Source of the DNA: Patella vulgata
Taxonomy: Eukaryota; Mollusca; Gastropoda; Patellidae
Assembly: GCF_932274485.2 (NCBI RefSeq)
Contig: NC_065879.2
Coordinates: 44,378,936-44,442,935, forward strand
Direction: 5' to 3'
Length of the DNA stretch: 64,000 nt
Shown here: positions 56,001 to 64,000 of the stretch, piece by piece
How positions within the stretch are numbered: the stretch's first letter is position 1
How the letters are laid out: each line of letters opens with the position of its first letter
Program-made: the position numbers and the translations under genes
Notes under the pieces: model-generated
The model's input: the letters and a program-made list of their open reading frames with translations, nothing else
The model's database searches: none
What the model was told of the DNA's origin: nothing

Positions 56001-58890
56001 TTCATGTGGACGTATTATGCCGTCGCCCCTGTACGTCCGTCTACAATTTGTTTATGGACACTCTACAGGTCACAGTTTTTATCCGATTTTGACGAAACTT
56101 AAAATATAGTTTATCTCCCAAAGATCTCGGTTCCTTTCAATATTCGCATGTATCAGACCATAACTTCCTGGATCTTGGCCCCTTATTGTACGAAAAATCA
56201 CGTTTTTTGTTTGTGGACACGCTAGAGATCACAATTTTCACCCGATTGTGATGAAACCTGTAATGCATGTATATAACCCAAAGATCTTGGTTCCTTTCGA
56301 TATTTGCACATATCGGATCGTAACTTCCTGAAGTATGGCCCATGATTGTAAGAAAAATCGAGTTTCTAGCTTGTGATTCCTCAAAAAGTCACAATTATTA
56401 TCCGATTTCGAAAAAAAAACCGTTTGAATATTACACCATAATGTTGGTAGAGTTCGAATTTCGTGAAAATCGGACCAAAACTGCCGGACAAAATGGCAAC
56501 TAGTGTAAACATCTGGTATATCAAGGTTGTTGACACTCTAGAGGTCGCAATTTTAATCCGATTTTGATGATACTTGAAATGCATGTTTATAACCCAAATA
56601 CCTTGTTTCCTTTCGATATTCGCGCACATCGGAATGTAACTTCCTGAATTATGGCCCCTGATTGTACGAAAAATCGCGTTTTTAGCTTGTGGTCCCTTTA
56701 AAGGTCACAATTTGTATCCGATTTAAAAAAAAAAAAAACTTTTTAGAATATCACCGTTACACCCTAATGATAGTTGAGTTCGAATTTCGTGAAAATCGGA
56801 CCAAAACTGCCGGACAAAATGGCCGAACATTTTACGCAATAGTCTAAAATATGGTATATCAAGGTTGTGGACGCTCTAGAGGTCACAATTTTCATCCGAT
56901 TTTGATGAATCTTGGAATGCTTGTTTAAATCACAAAGATCTTGTTTCCTTTCGATATTCACGCATATAGGAATGTAACTTTTTGAATTATGGCCCTTGAG
57001 TGTACGAAAAATCGCGTTTTGAGCTTGTGGTCCCTATAGATGTCACTATTTTTATCCGATTTAAAAAAAAAGCGTGTGAATATATCACAGTTATACACTA
57101 ATGATGGTTGAGTTCGAATTTCGTGAAAATCGGACAAAAACTGACGCCCATAATGGCTGCCCCTTGTACGCAAATAGTGTAAAAATATGGTATATCAAGG
57201 TTGTGGACCCTCTAGTGACCACAGTTTTTATCCGATTTGGATGAAACTTTAAATATATGTTTTTATCATAAAGATATATTGGTTCCTTTTGATAATCACA
57301 CATATCCGAACGTAACTTCCTGGATTATGACCCGTGATTGGTCGAAAAATCGCATTTTTAACTTGTGGATTCTCTAGAGGTCACAATTTTTTGTCCGATT
57401 TTAAAAACCGTTTAGATATATCACTATTCCACCATAATGAAGGTTGAATTGGAATTTGGGGAAAATGGCGTTTCTTTGTACGCAAATGGTGTATAAGTAT
57501 TAATACAAAGGTTATGAACCCTCTAGAGGTCACAGTTTTTATCCCTTTTGATATTTGAGCATTTCAGACCAACTTTCTGGATTATGGCCGCTGATTGTAC
57601 AAAAAATCGTTTTGTTTTTAGCTTGTTCTCTATTCATCTCTTGCAAAATGTGGGCATATCCTGGTTGAATATTGGCTAATGTATTGTATTTTAGGGAGGA
57701 CTACTAAAACACCAATGGTTAACCTTTGAAAGGTCTTAACTTATGCCTTTTAACAATAATAATAGCTACCAAAAATAAGTAGCTAAGGGAGGCAACATTC
57801 ACCAATGAAAACACGGACTCTAAGGTTTAGCACTAATACAATGTAAGCAAATAAAGTAAATCTATAAAAAAAAATGAATCCGTGGGTTCATTTAACAAGT
57901 ACAAAATGATACTGGATAATCATACATTCCTATAAACAACAATTTGATGTGAATAGGTGTCATTTAGCCAAGAAGTGATTCTTTGAAAAATTAAAACCTC
58001 CTTCCTGCATCCGATTTTTGGTAAGGATTGTCTTGAGAATCAGAATATTAAGTTTGAAGTATGGCGTTACAAGCAGAGACTAAAGTATAGTGATACGTTG
58101 GTTATAAATTTATTTTACATAATATTATATTTTCTAGTCAAGTCGAGGAAGCCCGTGTATGCTTCGATGATCTGTTAGTTCAGTGTTCAGTTTTTATATC
58201 AGCACGCACTGTCAATACCATTCAAAGTAATCCAGTTCTTCAATCATGTAGGTATCTCCAACAAATGCTATCTTTTCTTAAGGGAATCATCAAACACAGA
58301 TCTATATTTCCTTTTGTTTTTTATGCTTCCGATGACCTACACTACATGACGATCTGACCAGTTGTACTGGAAGGTCGTGTCAGAGGTCGCACGAGCGGCT
58401 TTTGAACCTATGACGTCAGACATTGATTAATCAATCAGCGTTGAAGTTTCTAGTGGTTTACCCACAGTTCCGTGCATGGCACGTCAAGAAGTCGCTGCAA
58501 GAGATGGTTTCATTGGCTAATCTCTCACGCCATGCAGAACGCCTGTTATATAACAACCCTTCCAGATCCAAGTGTAGTAAAGACAAGCAAAACGAAATTT
58601 TGAACTTTAAAAAAACGAAACGAAATTGGATCTGTGTTTTAATCAGATTGGGGTATCATGTTGGAATGAAAAAGGACAATAAAACTTGAAAACGTTTTCA
58701 GTATTACCAGATATTTGGGGATGTGGTAATCACATGATTGTGAAATAGACTCCAGTCTAGAATTTCCTGGTTTTGAGTCATGGCAAGGGCTGATAAGAAC
58801 TAACTACCTCTTTCAAGTCTAGTTCATACCTGACAAGCAGACAAGGAAAGCGTGTTGAGCCCATTTGAATACACATTCGCGTGTAGCCCT

Positions 58891-58932
<42 letters not shown>

Positions 58933-61020
58933 GAGATGGGGTTTAACGTCCACTCAACACAAACTAGGTCATCTTCGGGACTAATATACGGTTCAATTTT
59001 ATTTCATTAAATCACTTGTGCATAGGGGTCTTTAGCAGTGGAAGGAAACCGGGGGACCCGGAGAAAACGCACGAGGATGGACAGGCGACCCTACTCCTTG
59101 TCATGTACAACCGAAGAATCGAAACCACGCCAGTTAACTCAATGATAGACATTATGATACAAAACGCACGCGCTAAGCATCTGGCAATAACGGTTTTGGA
59201 AGTACCTGACTTAATGTCAGGCACTAATGAAATAGTATATGACATTTTCAACTTAGTGCTGGACATGTATTAATAATATCAATAAAAAAGACAAGTCAGT
59301 GCCGCACAAAATGACAGGCACCAGAGGTTTTGTGCCTGACAAAGCCTGAATCTGTGCTTGACATTGTCTGTGACAGGTGCCTTATTTCCAGGCTTGTCCA
59401 CTACAACCCCCACCCCACCCAAAGAGGACAGGCGGTATTTGTGTTTTATGTTAATCTCTAAATTATCAACATATTTTGTCCTTGAGATGTTACACTGCAT
59501 TGCATGCTTTCATGTTCTAGATAGCATATCTTGACGGGAACCGTTTTGGTTTCGTTTACTTTGTTTGGCCAGTTTTTCTCAAAGGGTCATTGTCCAGATA
59601 TCCTTTATAATCACTGAACTTCAACGATAGACCGGCATTAATAATTTACAAACTAATATATAAATTCACTGCAAAAGTTGTTTCATATCAAAATTAATTA
59701 ACCATTAATTGAGCATTCGCCAATTTTGATCTTCCACGATCAGGGATGCCTCTTATTTGCACAAGCTGTTGCATCTCCTGCACACAGACTATGCAACCCA
59801 TATTTTGGTACATCACCTCATGAAAAATGTGTTTAAACAATTCTAATATTTGTAAATGAAATGAAATAAAATGGGGTTTAATGTCCTACTTCCCTGCACT
59901 GACTGGGCTAATGTATATTGGCATACGTCATACAGTGTGCTATGAGGGAAATCATGTCCTAACAGCGGCACTACGACATACTCTTATTTCGAATTCTAAC
60001 TATATATCAATTGTATGCATGCCAATGTGTACACGGGACCTCAGTTGTTCATCCCACCCAAATGATTAGATCAAACACTCTCCCCCCCCCCCCCATCCTG
60101 CACAAGGGGAAGCCATGCTGGAAAATAATGACGAACGTTCTCGGCCCACACTTGGATCGAACCCGAGACCTCAAGCTTATAGCTCCCTAATAACCATTTT
60201 AAGCATTATATATTGTCCCCCTGCCTTTCAAAGAAAGTAGGGAACTATCAAATTGCATCCGTCCGTCTAAGAAGCTTTGGGACACGATAACTTTGCTTCA
60301 GGAAACTTGGTGTAAAGTTTCATTACAACAATAACTTGACTAAGTTCGATAATGAGATTTTTTGGTTCAGGTTTTAAAAGCAGAGTGATAAGCAATTTAA
60401 TTGGTCAAGACACTGGAGCTCAACAACTTTGATTTTAATTGAGTAAGAATGGTGAAACTTGGCGTATGTCATCACATCAATACCTTGACTAAGTTTGATA
60501 ATGCACATTTCCTATACATGTAGTTTCATTACATCAGTAGCCATACTGCACGCAGCGATCCGTCTATGTCATACGTCTAAGGCGGAGCTAGCTGTAGACA
60601 GACAGCCTAAGTTTCGGATAATCAGTAACTTGACTTAGTTCAATAATTAACATTTTGTGCGTCAATGATTTGAGACATTGAGAGTGGTTTCAATACATCA
60701 AAACCCTGAATAAGGTTGATGATCAGCAATTTGATTGGTCGAGACTTTGGAGCTTGACAATTTTATTTTAATTGGGTGAGAATGGTGAAACTTGCCATTT
60801 AGGGATTTGGTTATTAAATGAAAACTAAAATTGGAATTGTTGATTGTGAGAAAATGCAGTCCTATATATAATTAATTAAATTAATCAATATTATTTGTAG
60901 GCGGCCCAGGACTCATGCAAGGTGGACCAGGACCCATGCAAGTTGGACCAGGACCTATGCAAGGTGGACCTATGCAGGGTGGAACAGAACCTATGCAAGA
61001 TGGACCAGGACCTTTGCAAG
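47035..61020 (+). CDS. Secreted protein with three six-cysteine domains and a Gly-Pro-Met-Gln tail (partial, 9 exons)
   Basis: Exons: 47035-47065, 48233-48368, 48788-48927, 52128-52230, 53339-53454, 54873-54902, 55588-55687, 58138-58247, 60901-61020. All junctions are GT-AG with matching phases and the joined frame is open for 295 residues. A leader (about 1-20) is followed by three repeats with cysteines at 22/33/55/64/72/98, 112/119/136/145/153/176 and 194/201/218/227/235/256. C3-C4 is always 8 residues apart and C4-C5 always 7. Linkers between repeats carry SQPGP; after repeat 3 comes G-P-M-Q-rich sequence. Each repeat is encoded by an exon pair with a phase-2 intron just after C3. I do not recognise the family; spacing and composition suggest a helical disulphide-linked module, probably extracellular. 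No stop codon is seen, so the 3' end may lie beyond the window. Confidence 0.8.
47150..47330 (+). mobile_element. tRNA-like SINE fragment (third head type)
   Basis: 'ggtagtcaaactgttaagac' resembles an A box and 'cccgggtttaaattcccgtg' a B box. Neither the body nor the tail of SINE A or B follows. Probably a separate tRNA-derived SINE, not a working tRNA, since no cloverleaf closes cleanly. Confidence 0.45.
47449..47625 (+). mobile_element. SINE family A, internally deleted
   Basis: 'ttggccgagaaaattctctg', 'gggcaccctgtatacaatgg', 'cttcattagcccagttggcg', tail 'aggacgtccaaccccatttc'. Lies in intron 1 of the six-cysteine gene. Confidence 0.75.
47732..47907. mobile_element. Small MITE (family I)
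   Basis: Left AAGGCCCGTTATCTCTGCACG and right 'cgcgcacatggaaaacgggc' are imperfect inverted ends. The body has 'ttccatgtaaccggcgaaaa', also seen at 23851-23940. Confidence 0.5.
48233..48368 (+). CDS. Six-cysteine gene exon 2: repeat 1, first half
   Basis: Acceptor ATTTTAG|TTCTAG, donor TTGTTC|GTAAGT, phase 1 to 2. Encodes the end of the leader and CPENPKLRAEECGAVFTRFG ... AVLQIC, cysteines C1-C3 of repeat 1. Confidence 0.78.
48788..48927 (+). CDS. Six-cysteine gene exon 3: repeat 1, second half
   Basis: Acceptor TTTGAAG|GGAAG, donor TCAAA|GTAGGT, phase 2 to 1. Encodes EVYGALDCLREIMNDCEVYT ... GIDAVCAGSQ, cysteines C4-C6 of repeat 1 and the start of the linker. Confidence 0.8.
49268..49950. 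mobile_element. Long fold-back element in intron 3
   Basis: Left arm 'taatgcgacttgataagcgg', 'ctgctgtaaaaattagagct', 'gatacgagaaggcgtaaatt', 'atgaaataatgtattattta' pairs through its length with the right arm complements up to 'atcaagtcgcatta'. Arms are about 240 bp and diverged. The centre carries a direct repeat 'ttgcatactttgtaatgtaa' (two copies) and is itself partly inverted ('gggcagattcgtc' / 'gacgaatctgtcc'). Non-coding, MITE-like. Confidence 0.78.
49951..51062. other. Intron 3 sequence, no feature seen
   Basis: AT-rich intronic DNA with no recognised repeat or exon before the SINE B insertion. Confidence 0.45.
51063..51339 (+). mobile_element. SINE family B, full length with 12-bp target duplication
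   Basis: Reference copy for family B. Head 'ttggatggctgaatggttag' (A box), 'gtggtttcgaatccccggtt' (B box), body 'caacctcgtgggttttctct', 'tgctagtcccgaaatgactt', tail 'ctggacgttaaaccccattt' and CT-rich end. Flanked by TTTTTCCTGCTC at 51051-51062 and 51340-51351. 277 bp. Intron 3 of the six-cysteine gene. Confidence 0.9.
51985..52127. repeat. Duplicated retroposon tail with (CTTAT)n
   Basis: 'gtggtgatacaataaaatc' followed by CTTAT repeats, and again 'gtcataatacaataaaatcg' about 75 bp later. It looks like two copies of a short retroposon 3' end just upstream of the exon 4 acceptor. Confidence 0.45.
52128..52230 (+). CDS. Six-cysteine gene exon 4: linker and repeat 2, first half
   Basis: Acceptor TTTGAAG|GTCAG, donor TGCCG|GTGAGT, phase 1 to 2. 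Encodes QPGPDVNKCQAKMAKCQIFG ... QPTVCR, cysteines C1-C3 of repeat 2. Confidence 0.82.
52386..52699. mobile_element. hAT-type MITE with 8-bp target duplication
   Basis: Ends CAGTGATTCTCAACC and GGTTGAGAACCACTG (one mismatch as inverted repeats). Flanked by TTTTATGG at 52378-52385 and 52700-52707. 314 bp, no coding. The CAGTG ends and 8-bp duplication are classical hAT features. Intron 4 of the six-cysteine gene. Confidence 0.92.
53339..53454 (+). CDS. Six-cysteine gene exon 5: repeat 2, second half
   Basis: Acceptor AATTCTAG|TGTTTTG, donor AATATGT|GTAAGT, phase 2 to 1. Encodes VLKQYVDCNHGVATSCDTIL ... LQQYNNM; the last cysteine is split by the intron (T|GT). Confidence 0.82.
53798..53845 (-). 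mobile_element. SINE family A tail fragment
   Basis: 'aaaatgaaatggggtttaac' and 'ttcctacagtacag' only. Intron 5. Confidence 0.55.
53920..54015. repeat. Family C repeat end
   Basis: 'cttccagatcctggtgtagt' ... 'agatctgtgttttaatcaga'. The same order is seen at 58560-58655 and, more diverged, twice at 54510-54808. Confidence 0.5.
54083..54450. mobile_element. AT-rich MITE (family D), most complete copy
   Basis: Left end 'aaaggggcattatgtaag'. Internal phrases 'agatagataatgaaaaggga', 'tatggcatcaagagttgatt', 'taaagaaatacatgtacctg' and a right end 'atttatctcttgcatg'. Its ends are inverted relative to each other, as judged with the copy at 18000-18241. Intron 5. Confidence 0.6.
54510..54808. repeat. 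Two tandem family C units in intron 5
   Basis: Both units contain 'ctcgtatga' and 'atcttcatgtagtggag', then 'atagatctgtattttaat' followed by 'gcttttatt'-like sequence. Unit lengths are about 158 and 141 bp. Confidence 0.7.
54873..54902 (+). CDS. Six-cysteine gene exon 6: 30-nt linker exon
   Basis: Acceptor TTTTACAG|GTGAG, donor CACAAG|GTAGAC, phase 1 to 1. Encodes the end of a cysteine codon then ETSQPGPPQ, a linker like the SQPGP in exon 4. A 10-codon symmetric exon could be skipped without a frame change. Confidence 0.72.
55588..55687 (+). CDS. Six-cysteine gene exon 7: repeat 3, first half
   Basis: Acceptor TATCGTAG|CACTTTC, donor TGTGA|GTAAGT, phase 1 to 2. Encodes LSVTPMGCGLQLQDCTNMIT ... 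SGPDVYC, cysteines C1-C3 of repeat 3. Confidence 0.82.
55987..57666 (+). mobile_element. Helentron-like element (copy f), opposite orientation
   Basis: Left TTATACGCCCACATTTTC with CATGTGGACG; right GCAAAATGTGGGCATATCC. Between them are about five monomers in reverse complement ('ggttcctttcgatatt', 'atggcccctgattgtacgaa', 'ggtatatcaaggttgtgga'). The CTGCCTGGCAG palindrome has been lost from the right end. Intron 7 of the six-cysteine gene. Confidence 0.75.
57667..58137. other. Intron 7 remainder
   Basis: No further repeat or exon recognised before the exon 8 acceptor. Confidence 0.45.
58138..58247 (+). CDS. Six-cysteine gene exon 8: repeat 3, second half
   Basis: Acceptor TTTTCTAG|TCAAG, donor CAATCAT|GTAGGT, phase 2 to 1. 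Encodes QVEEARVCFDDLLVQCSVFI ... NPVLQS, cysteines C4-C5; C6 is split by the intron (T|GC). Confidence 0.82.
58260..58660. repeat. Family C repeats in opposite orientations
   Basis: 58265-58405 reads as the complement of the family ('aacacagatctatatttcc', 'cctacactacatgacgatct'). 58560-58660 is in forward orientation ('ccttccagatccaagtgtag', 'ggatctgtgttttaatcaga'). Confidence 0.5.
58893..59190 (-). mobile_element. SINE family B with long (GA)n tail
   Basis: A GA tract of about 45 bp is followed by 'atggggtttaacgtccactc', 'ggggtctttagcagtggaag', 'cgaggatggacaggcgaccc', head complement 'gcacgcgctaagcatctgg'. Intron 8. Confidence 0.85.
59191..59855. other. Intron 8 sequence with short inverted repeats
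   Basis: Contains CAGGCAC-cagaggtttt-GTGCCTG, a 7-bp hairpin at about 59320-59345, and several looser CTGAC/CAGGCAC words. Otherwise unassigned. Confidence 0.4.
59856..60195 (-). mobile_element. SINE family A, nearly full length
   Basis: 'aatggggtttaatgtcctac', 'atacgtcatacagtgtgcta', 'tgccaatgtgtacacgggac', B-box complement 'cttggatcgaacccgagacc', head side to 'ctccctaata'. Intron 8. Confidence 0.82.
60215..60800. repeat. Degenerate monomer array (family H), copy 2
   Basis: Starts 'ccccctgcctttcaaagaaa' and repeats 'gacacgataactttgcttc', 'gtttcattacaacaata', 'aagcaatttaattggtcaag', 'gaatggtgaaacttg'. Same organisation as 1-665. Confidence 0.7.
60901..61020 (+). CDS. Six-cysteine gene exon 9: Gly-Pro-Met-Gln repeat segment
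   Basis: Acceptor TTTGTAG|GCGG, donor TTGCAAG|GTAGTA, phase 1 to 1. Completes C6 of repeat 3, then encodes GPGLMQGGPGPMQVGPGPMQ, followed by two more imperfect units. If the donor is not used the frame runs to a TAA near 61073, inside the Tc1-like element, so a continuing exon beyond the window is more likely. Confidence 0.75.
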
Positions 61021-61069
61021 GTAGTAACACCTTCTTGATCAAAATAACAATTCTATTTATACATGTATA

Positions 61070-61758
61070 TTCTTAAAAAAAGTAGGGGATATTGAAATGC
61101 AAATACCTATGCAGGTTGCGATATGATAAACAGTCATGGACATTTGACATGCTTTGAGAGTATGTTCACAGGTGAAGAACCACTGAGCTGCGAGACGCAA
61201 TAGCGCCATACACGTGGGAGGGTTCATTGTCAAATTTGACACTTCAAGGAAGGGCTGATGAAAACTGCCGCGTGCTGGTTTATCTATTCATGTTTGCTTT
61301 CCTATCGGTTCTTGCATAAGATTTACTGTTTAGCGTATCTTTGCTTTAGTGTGTTACGTTTAATTTGATCGGGAGACGTGTTCGTCGACGTCAACGTCAA
61401 CCGACAATACTGCAAGAATTGGCCGTGGCACTGCAAGAGGAGTGGGTCAGATTGCCCCAAATCGTGATTGGACGGTTGATTAGGAGCATGCCACGACGAA
61501 TTGCTGAATGTCTGAAGATTGGTGGAACAATTGCTCATTATTAAGACAAGAATCAAAAACGTCCATTTTCACTTTTGACGGTGTATCTCTTTGCGAGTGA
61601 AATGGGGCCGTCAGATAAGCCGTCCTAATGAACTGTTTATATTCATGTGTAGGCAATTGGCCTGTTATTAACATACACTGGTTACCTCTAATAAAAACAG
61701 CAGTGCATTTCCACAGTTTTGTATTGTTTCTGAATATCCCCTACTTTTTTTTGAAGAG
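61070..61758 (+). mobile_element. Internally deleted Tc1-like element
   Basis: Inverted ends match in the core AAAAAAAGTAGGGGATATT, flanked by TA (TATA at 61066-61069 and from 61759). Of the transposase only the C terminus remains, at about 61367-61545: RQRQPTILQELAVALQEEW, then LIRSMPRRIAECLKIGGTI and a stop, aligning with QRQQRPANVQELAAALQQEW and LIRSMPGRINACLANRGGF of the 4382-5880 copy. 689 bp, non-autonomous. Confidence 0.88.
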
Positions 61759-62234
61759 TATAAAAGTGTGCACGAGCTTATTTACACAGGGTTCATAATT
61801 GGAAAACTTTTACTAGACGATCATAAGGCTATTAAGATATGTAGCAGAGAAGAGAGTATGAGTCACACGTTGATTGTAAGGAGTTTTCCCGTGTATTTTC
61901 CATATCTAGCCAGAGACTCATAGCACGGCATAGTACTACACTGCTCCAAAACATACGCCAGTCCGCATACCGGTATAACAGGAATAATATAAATTGTAAA
62001 TAGCATAACAATACACATAGCACCTTTCTTCTGGTTGAGACACCCGTTCAGTTGTCTTTGACACAATACGACAGTTAACTGGCATCCATTATTTCTCCTT
62101 ATTCACGAATATTGATAAATAATTTATAAATAATAATTAATTCACGATGTTAACTGGCATCCATTTGACCCCTTATTTATAAATAATAATTAATTCAGGG
62201 TGTAGTGACGATTTAACGGAAAAGTCACAATTTA
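61759..62234. repeat. Intergenic with local 70-bp duplication
   Basis: 'gttaactggcatccatt' followed by 'ataataattaattca' occurs twice (about 62075-62140 and 62150-62200). No gene seen. Confidence 0.5.
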
Positions 62235-64000
62235 ACCGATGTTGTTGTTCGTCCTTCGATTCGAAGATGACCATTTGGCAATCACATCGTCATCATCAGT
62301 TATGGACCCGGAGATGGCTGGCGAGGCCGATCCGGGCGAGGAAGCCTCTCCCACAGATTTGGCAGAAGTGAGAGGGGGACTTGTTTGTGTTGTTCGAAGC
62401 TTTACGCACCTGCCGCTTCTGCCTGGCTAGGTGCGTTCGACTGTCTTCTGCTGTCTTTGCCCCTCTACAGATGGTTGAGCGCCACGAAGGGCGGGTCGCA
62501 GCCGTCTGTTCCCATGTCTCTTGAGTTGATAGCAAAATCTTTTAGAGACGCTTTCAGATTGTCCCGGAATCTCTTCTTCGGTCGGCCGACATTTCGTTTT
62601 CCTTGACAAAGCTCCCCGTAGAGGAGTTGTTTGGGGATTCGGTCTTCGGACATGCGGCACACGTGACCAGACCATCGCAGCTGTGCCTTGTGCAGTGAGG
62701 TGGTTGCGCTGGGCATTTCGGCTTGTTCCAGGACATCCGTGTCAGGGGTTTAATCTTGCCAGCGAATGTGGAGTAGGTTCCGGATGCACTTGAGGTTGAA
62801 GCGTTCGATCTGTCGCTCGTGTCTTCGATAGGTAGTCCAGGTCTCGCAGCCGTATAATAGAGTGGTAAGGATAACCGCCCTGTATACCTTAAGCTTTGTC
62901 TTGAGACTGACACCTCTCCGGTCCCTCGCCTTGGATATTCTGTTGTTGACCTCATCATTGATGTTGGCGCTGCTGGAGAGGATGCTGCCCAGGTAGGTGA
63001 ACTTCTCTACGGATTGGAGAGTTTGTCCGTCTACTTCAATCTTTGGGTCGAAGTGCTGATTTCCAGGGGCTGGCTGATGCATCACCTCGGTTTTTTTCGT
63101 GCTGATCGTGAGACCGAAGTTGTCACAGGCCGCCGAGAAACGGTCCATTTGGAGTTGTATCTCCCTTTCATCGTGAGTGTTGATGGCACAGTCGTCCGCG
63201 AAGAGGAGTTCTCGGATGGTAGTCTCTTTTACCTTTGTGGCAGCCTGCAATCTCTTGGTGTTGAATAGTTTTCCACCTGTCCTGTACCGGATGTCGATGC
63301 CGGTCTTGCAGTCTCTGAACGCATCGAACAGCATGGCTGAGAACATGATGTTGAATAGTGTTGGAGCAAGCACACAGCCCTGCTTGACACCGTTGGTCAC
63401 CTGAAAGGCTTCAGATGGATCGCCGTCTTCAAGGACTCTGACAGTCATTCCGTCGTGGAACTGACGGACGATTTCGATGAACTTGCCGGAACAGCCAAAT
63501 TTCTCCATGATCTTCCAGAGACCTTCCCGACTGACCGTGTCAAAGGCCTTGGTGAGGTCGACGAATGGCCTGTATAGCTCGCGGTTCTGTTCGACACATT
63601 TCTCTTGAAGCTGGCGGGCAGCGAAGATCATGTCCGTGGTTCCTCGTCCAGCGCGGAAGCCACACTGGCTCTCTGGGAGAAGGCCGGGCTCCAGGTGTTT
63701 CAGCAAGCGGTTGAGCAGGATTCGGGCCAATATCTTGCCTGCTATGGACAGGAGGGAGATGCCTCTGTGGTTGTCGCAGTTCCGGCGATTTCCTTTCCGT
63801 TTGTATATATGAACGATTGCATCGCGGAACTCTTGGGGCAGTTGGCCCTTCGTCCACATTGACTGAAACAGACTGGTGAGCTGATTGATCATCACTGGGC
63901 CACCTGACTTGTACACCTCTGCTGGTATGGCGTCGGATCCTGGAGCTTAGCCTGGTCGACATCTGCTTGATAGCTTTGCATACTTCTCCAGTTGTTGGAG
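62235..64000 (-). mobile_element. LINE (non-LTR retrotransposon), 3' part, runs off the window
   Basis: Minus strand. From the right: a GKAPGSD-type start of the reverse transcriptase (the K codon is now TAA, near 63946), the RT core, a C-terminal region with HKAQLRWSGHVCRMSEDRIP and a C2H2-like CQICGRGFLARIGLASHLRVH end, then a 3' UTR with 'tggtcatcttcgaatcgaag'. Breaks seen: TAA near 63946, TAA at 62752-62750 and a frameshift near 62525. Otherwise little decayed, so fairly recent. The 5' half (endonuclease) lies outside. Clade not assigned. Confidence 0.9.
62750..63916 (-). pseudogene. LINE reverse transcriptase core
   Basis: 388 open codons. Motifs in order: FRDAIVHIYKRKGNRRNCDN, HRGISLLSIAGKILARILLN, the A motif FVDLTKAFDTVSREGLW, the B motif GVKQGCVLAPTLFNIMFSAM, the catalytic LLFADDCAI, and the thumb region FTYLGSILSSSANINDEVNN. 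It would copy element RNA at the target site. The frame is cut by TAA after RWQD; beyond it TPDTDVLEQAEM continues in the same frame, so this is a simple nonsense change. The listed start is only where the frame opens (a GTG after the damaged GKAPGSD block), not the true protein start. Confidence 0.92.

Noticed and set aside
1-64000. CRISPR array or other prokaryotic repeat system
   Set aside because: Repeats are long, degenerate and of eukaryotic transposon type; introns and SINEs show this is animal DNA.

Overview
Eukaryotic, AT-rich, repeat-dense DNA, most likely from a mollusc or another lophotrochozoan. Reasons: genes in many small exons with GT-AG introns; a MEGF9-like gene and a fibrinogen-domain gene of types common in molluscs; two tRNA-derived SINE families sharing one 3' tail; Tc1, hAT-like and fold-back elements; and large arrays of degenerate monomers with phrases such as CAAGGGCCATAATTC. 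There are no bacterial operons, no CRISPR array, and I recognised no retroviral or LTR element.

Three host genes are supported by exon chaining. (1) Minus strand, 25077 to 13011: seven coding exons joined by six phase-1 introns give a 544-residue type I membrane protein (signal peptide, FN3-like region with a Ser/Thr-rich insert, laminin-type EGF repeats, one TM helix, short tail with PFWTVELKED), best called MEGF9-like. (2) Plus strand, 40434 to 44477: a secreted protein with an N-terminal PAN/apple-like domain and a C-terminal fibrinogen-related domain; the junction between its two visible exons is not fully resolved. (3) Plus strand, 47035 to at least 61020: nine exons, all phases consistent, encode a secreted protein with three tandem six-cysteine domains of fixed spacing, each made by an exon pair, followed by a Gly-Pro-Met-Gln-rich tail. 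I recognise no named family for gene 3, and it is my main candidate for something undescribed.

Most of the rest is mobile DNA. Six loci carry a long non-autonomous element with 16-bp subterminal inverted repeats, a small palindrome near one end, a core of tandem monomers and no clear target duplication. This layout fits Helentron-associated elements (HINE/DINE-1 type). One copy sits inside another, which defines the ends. SINE family A (about 364 bp) and family B (about 277 bp) both have full-length copies with 12-13 bp target duplications and end in the same GACGTTAAACCCCATTTC tail. A near-complete but broken Tc1 transposon (4382-5880) has an internally deleted relative (61070-61758). Two LINE lineages are present: an L2/CR1-like 3' fragment (26143-27242) and a reverse transcriptase running off the right edge. 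Several MITEs and fold-backs have readable ends.

Layout: 0-13 kb repeats, the Tc1 copy and plain AT-rich DNA; 13-25 kb the MEGF9-like gene; 25-40 kb gene-poor DNA with LINE, SINE and fold-back debris; 40-45 kb the PAN-fibrinogen gene with a GC-rich islet in its intron; 47-61 kb the six-cysteine gene; 62-64 kb the LINE.
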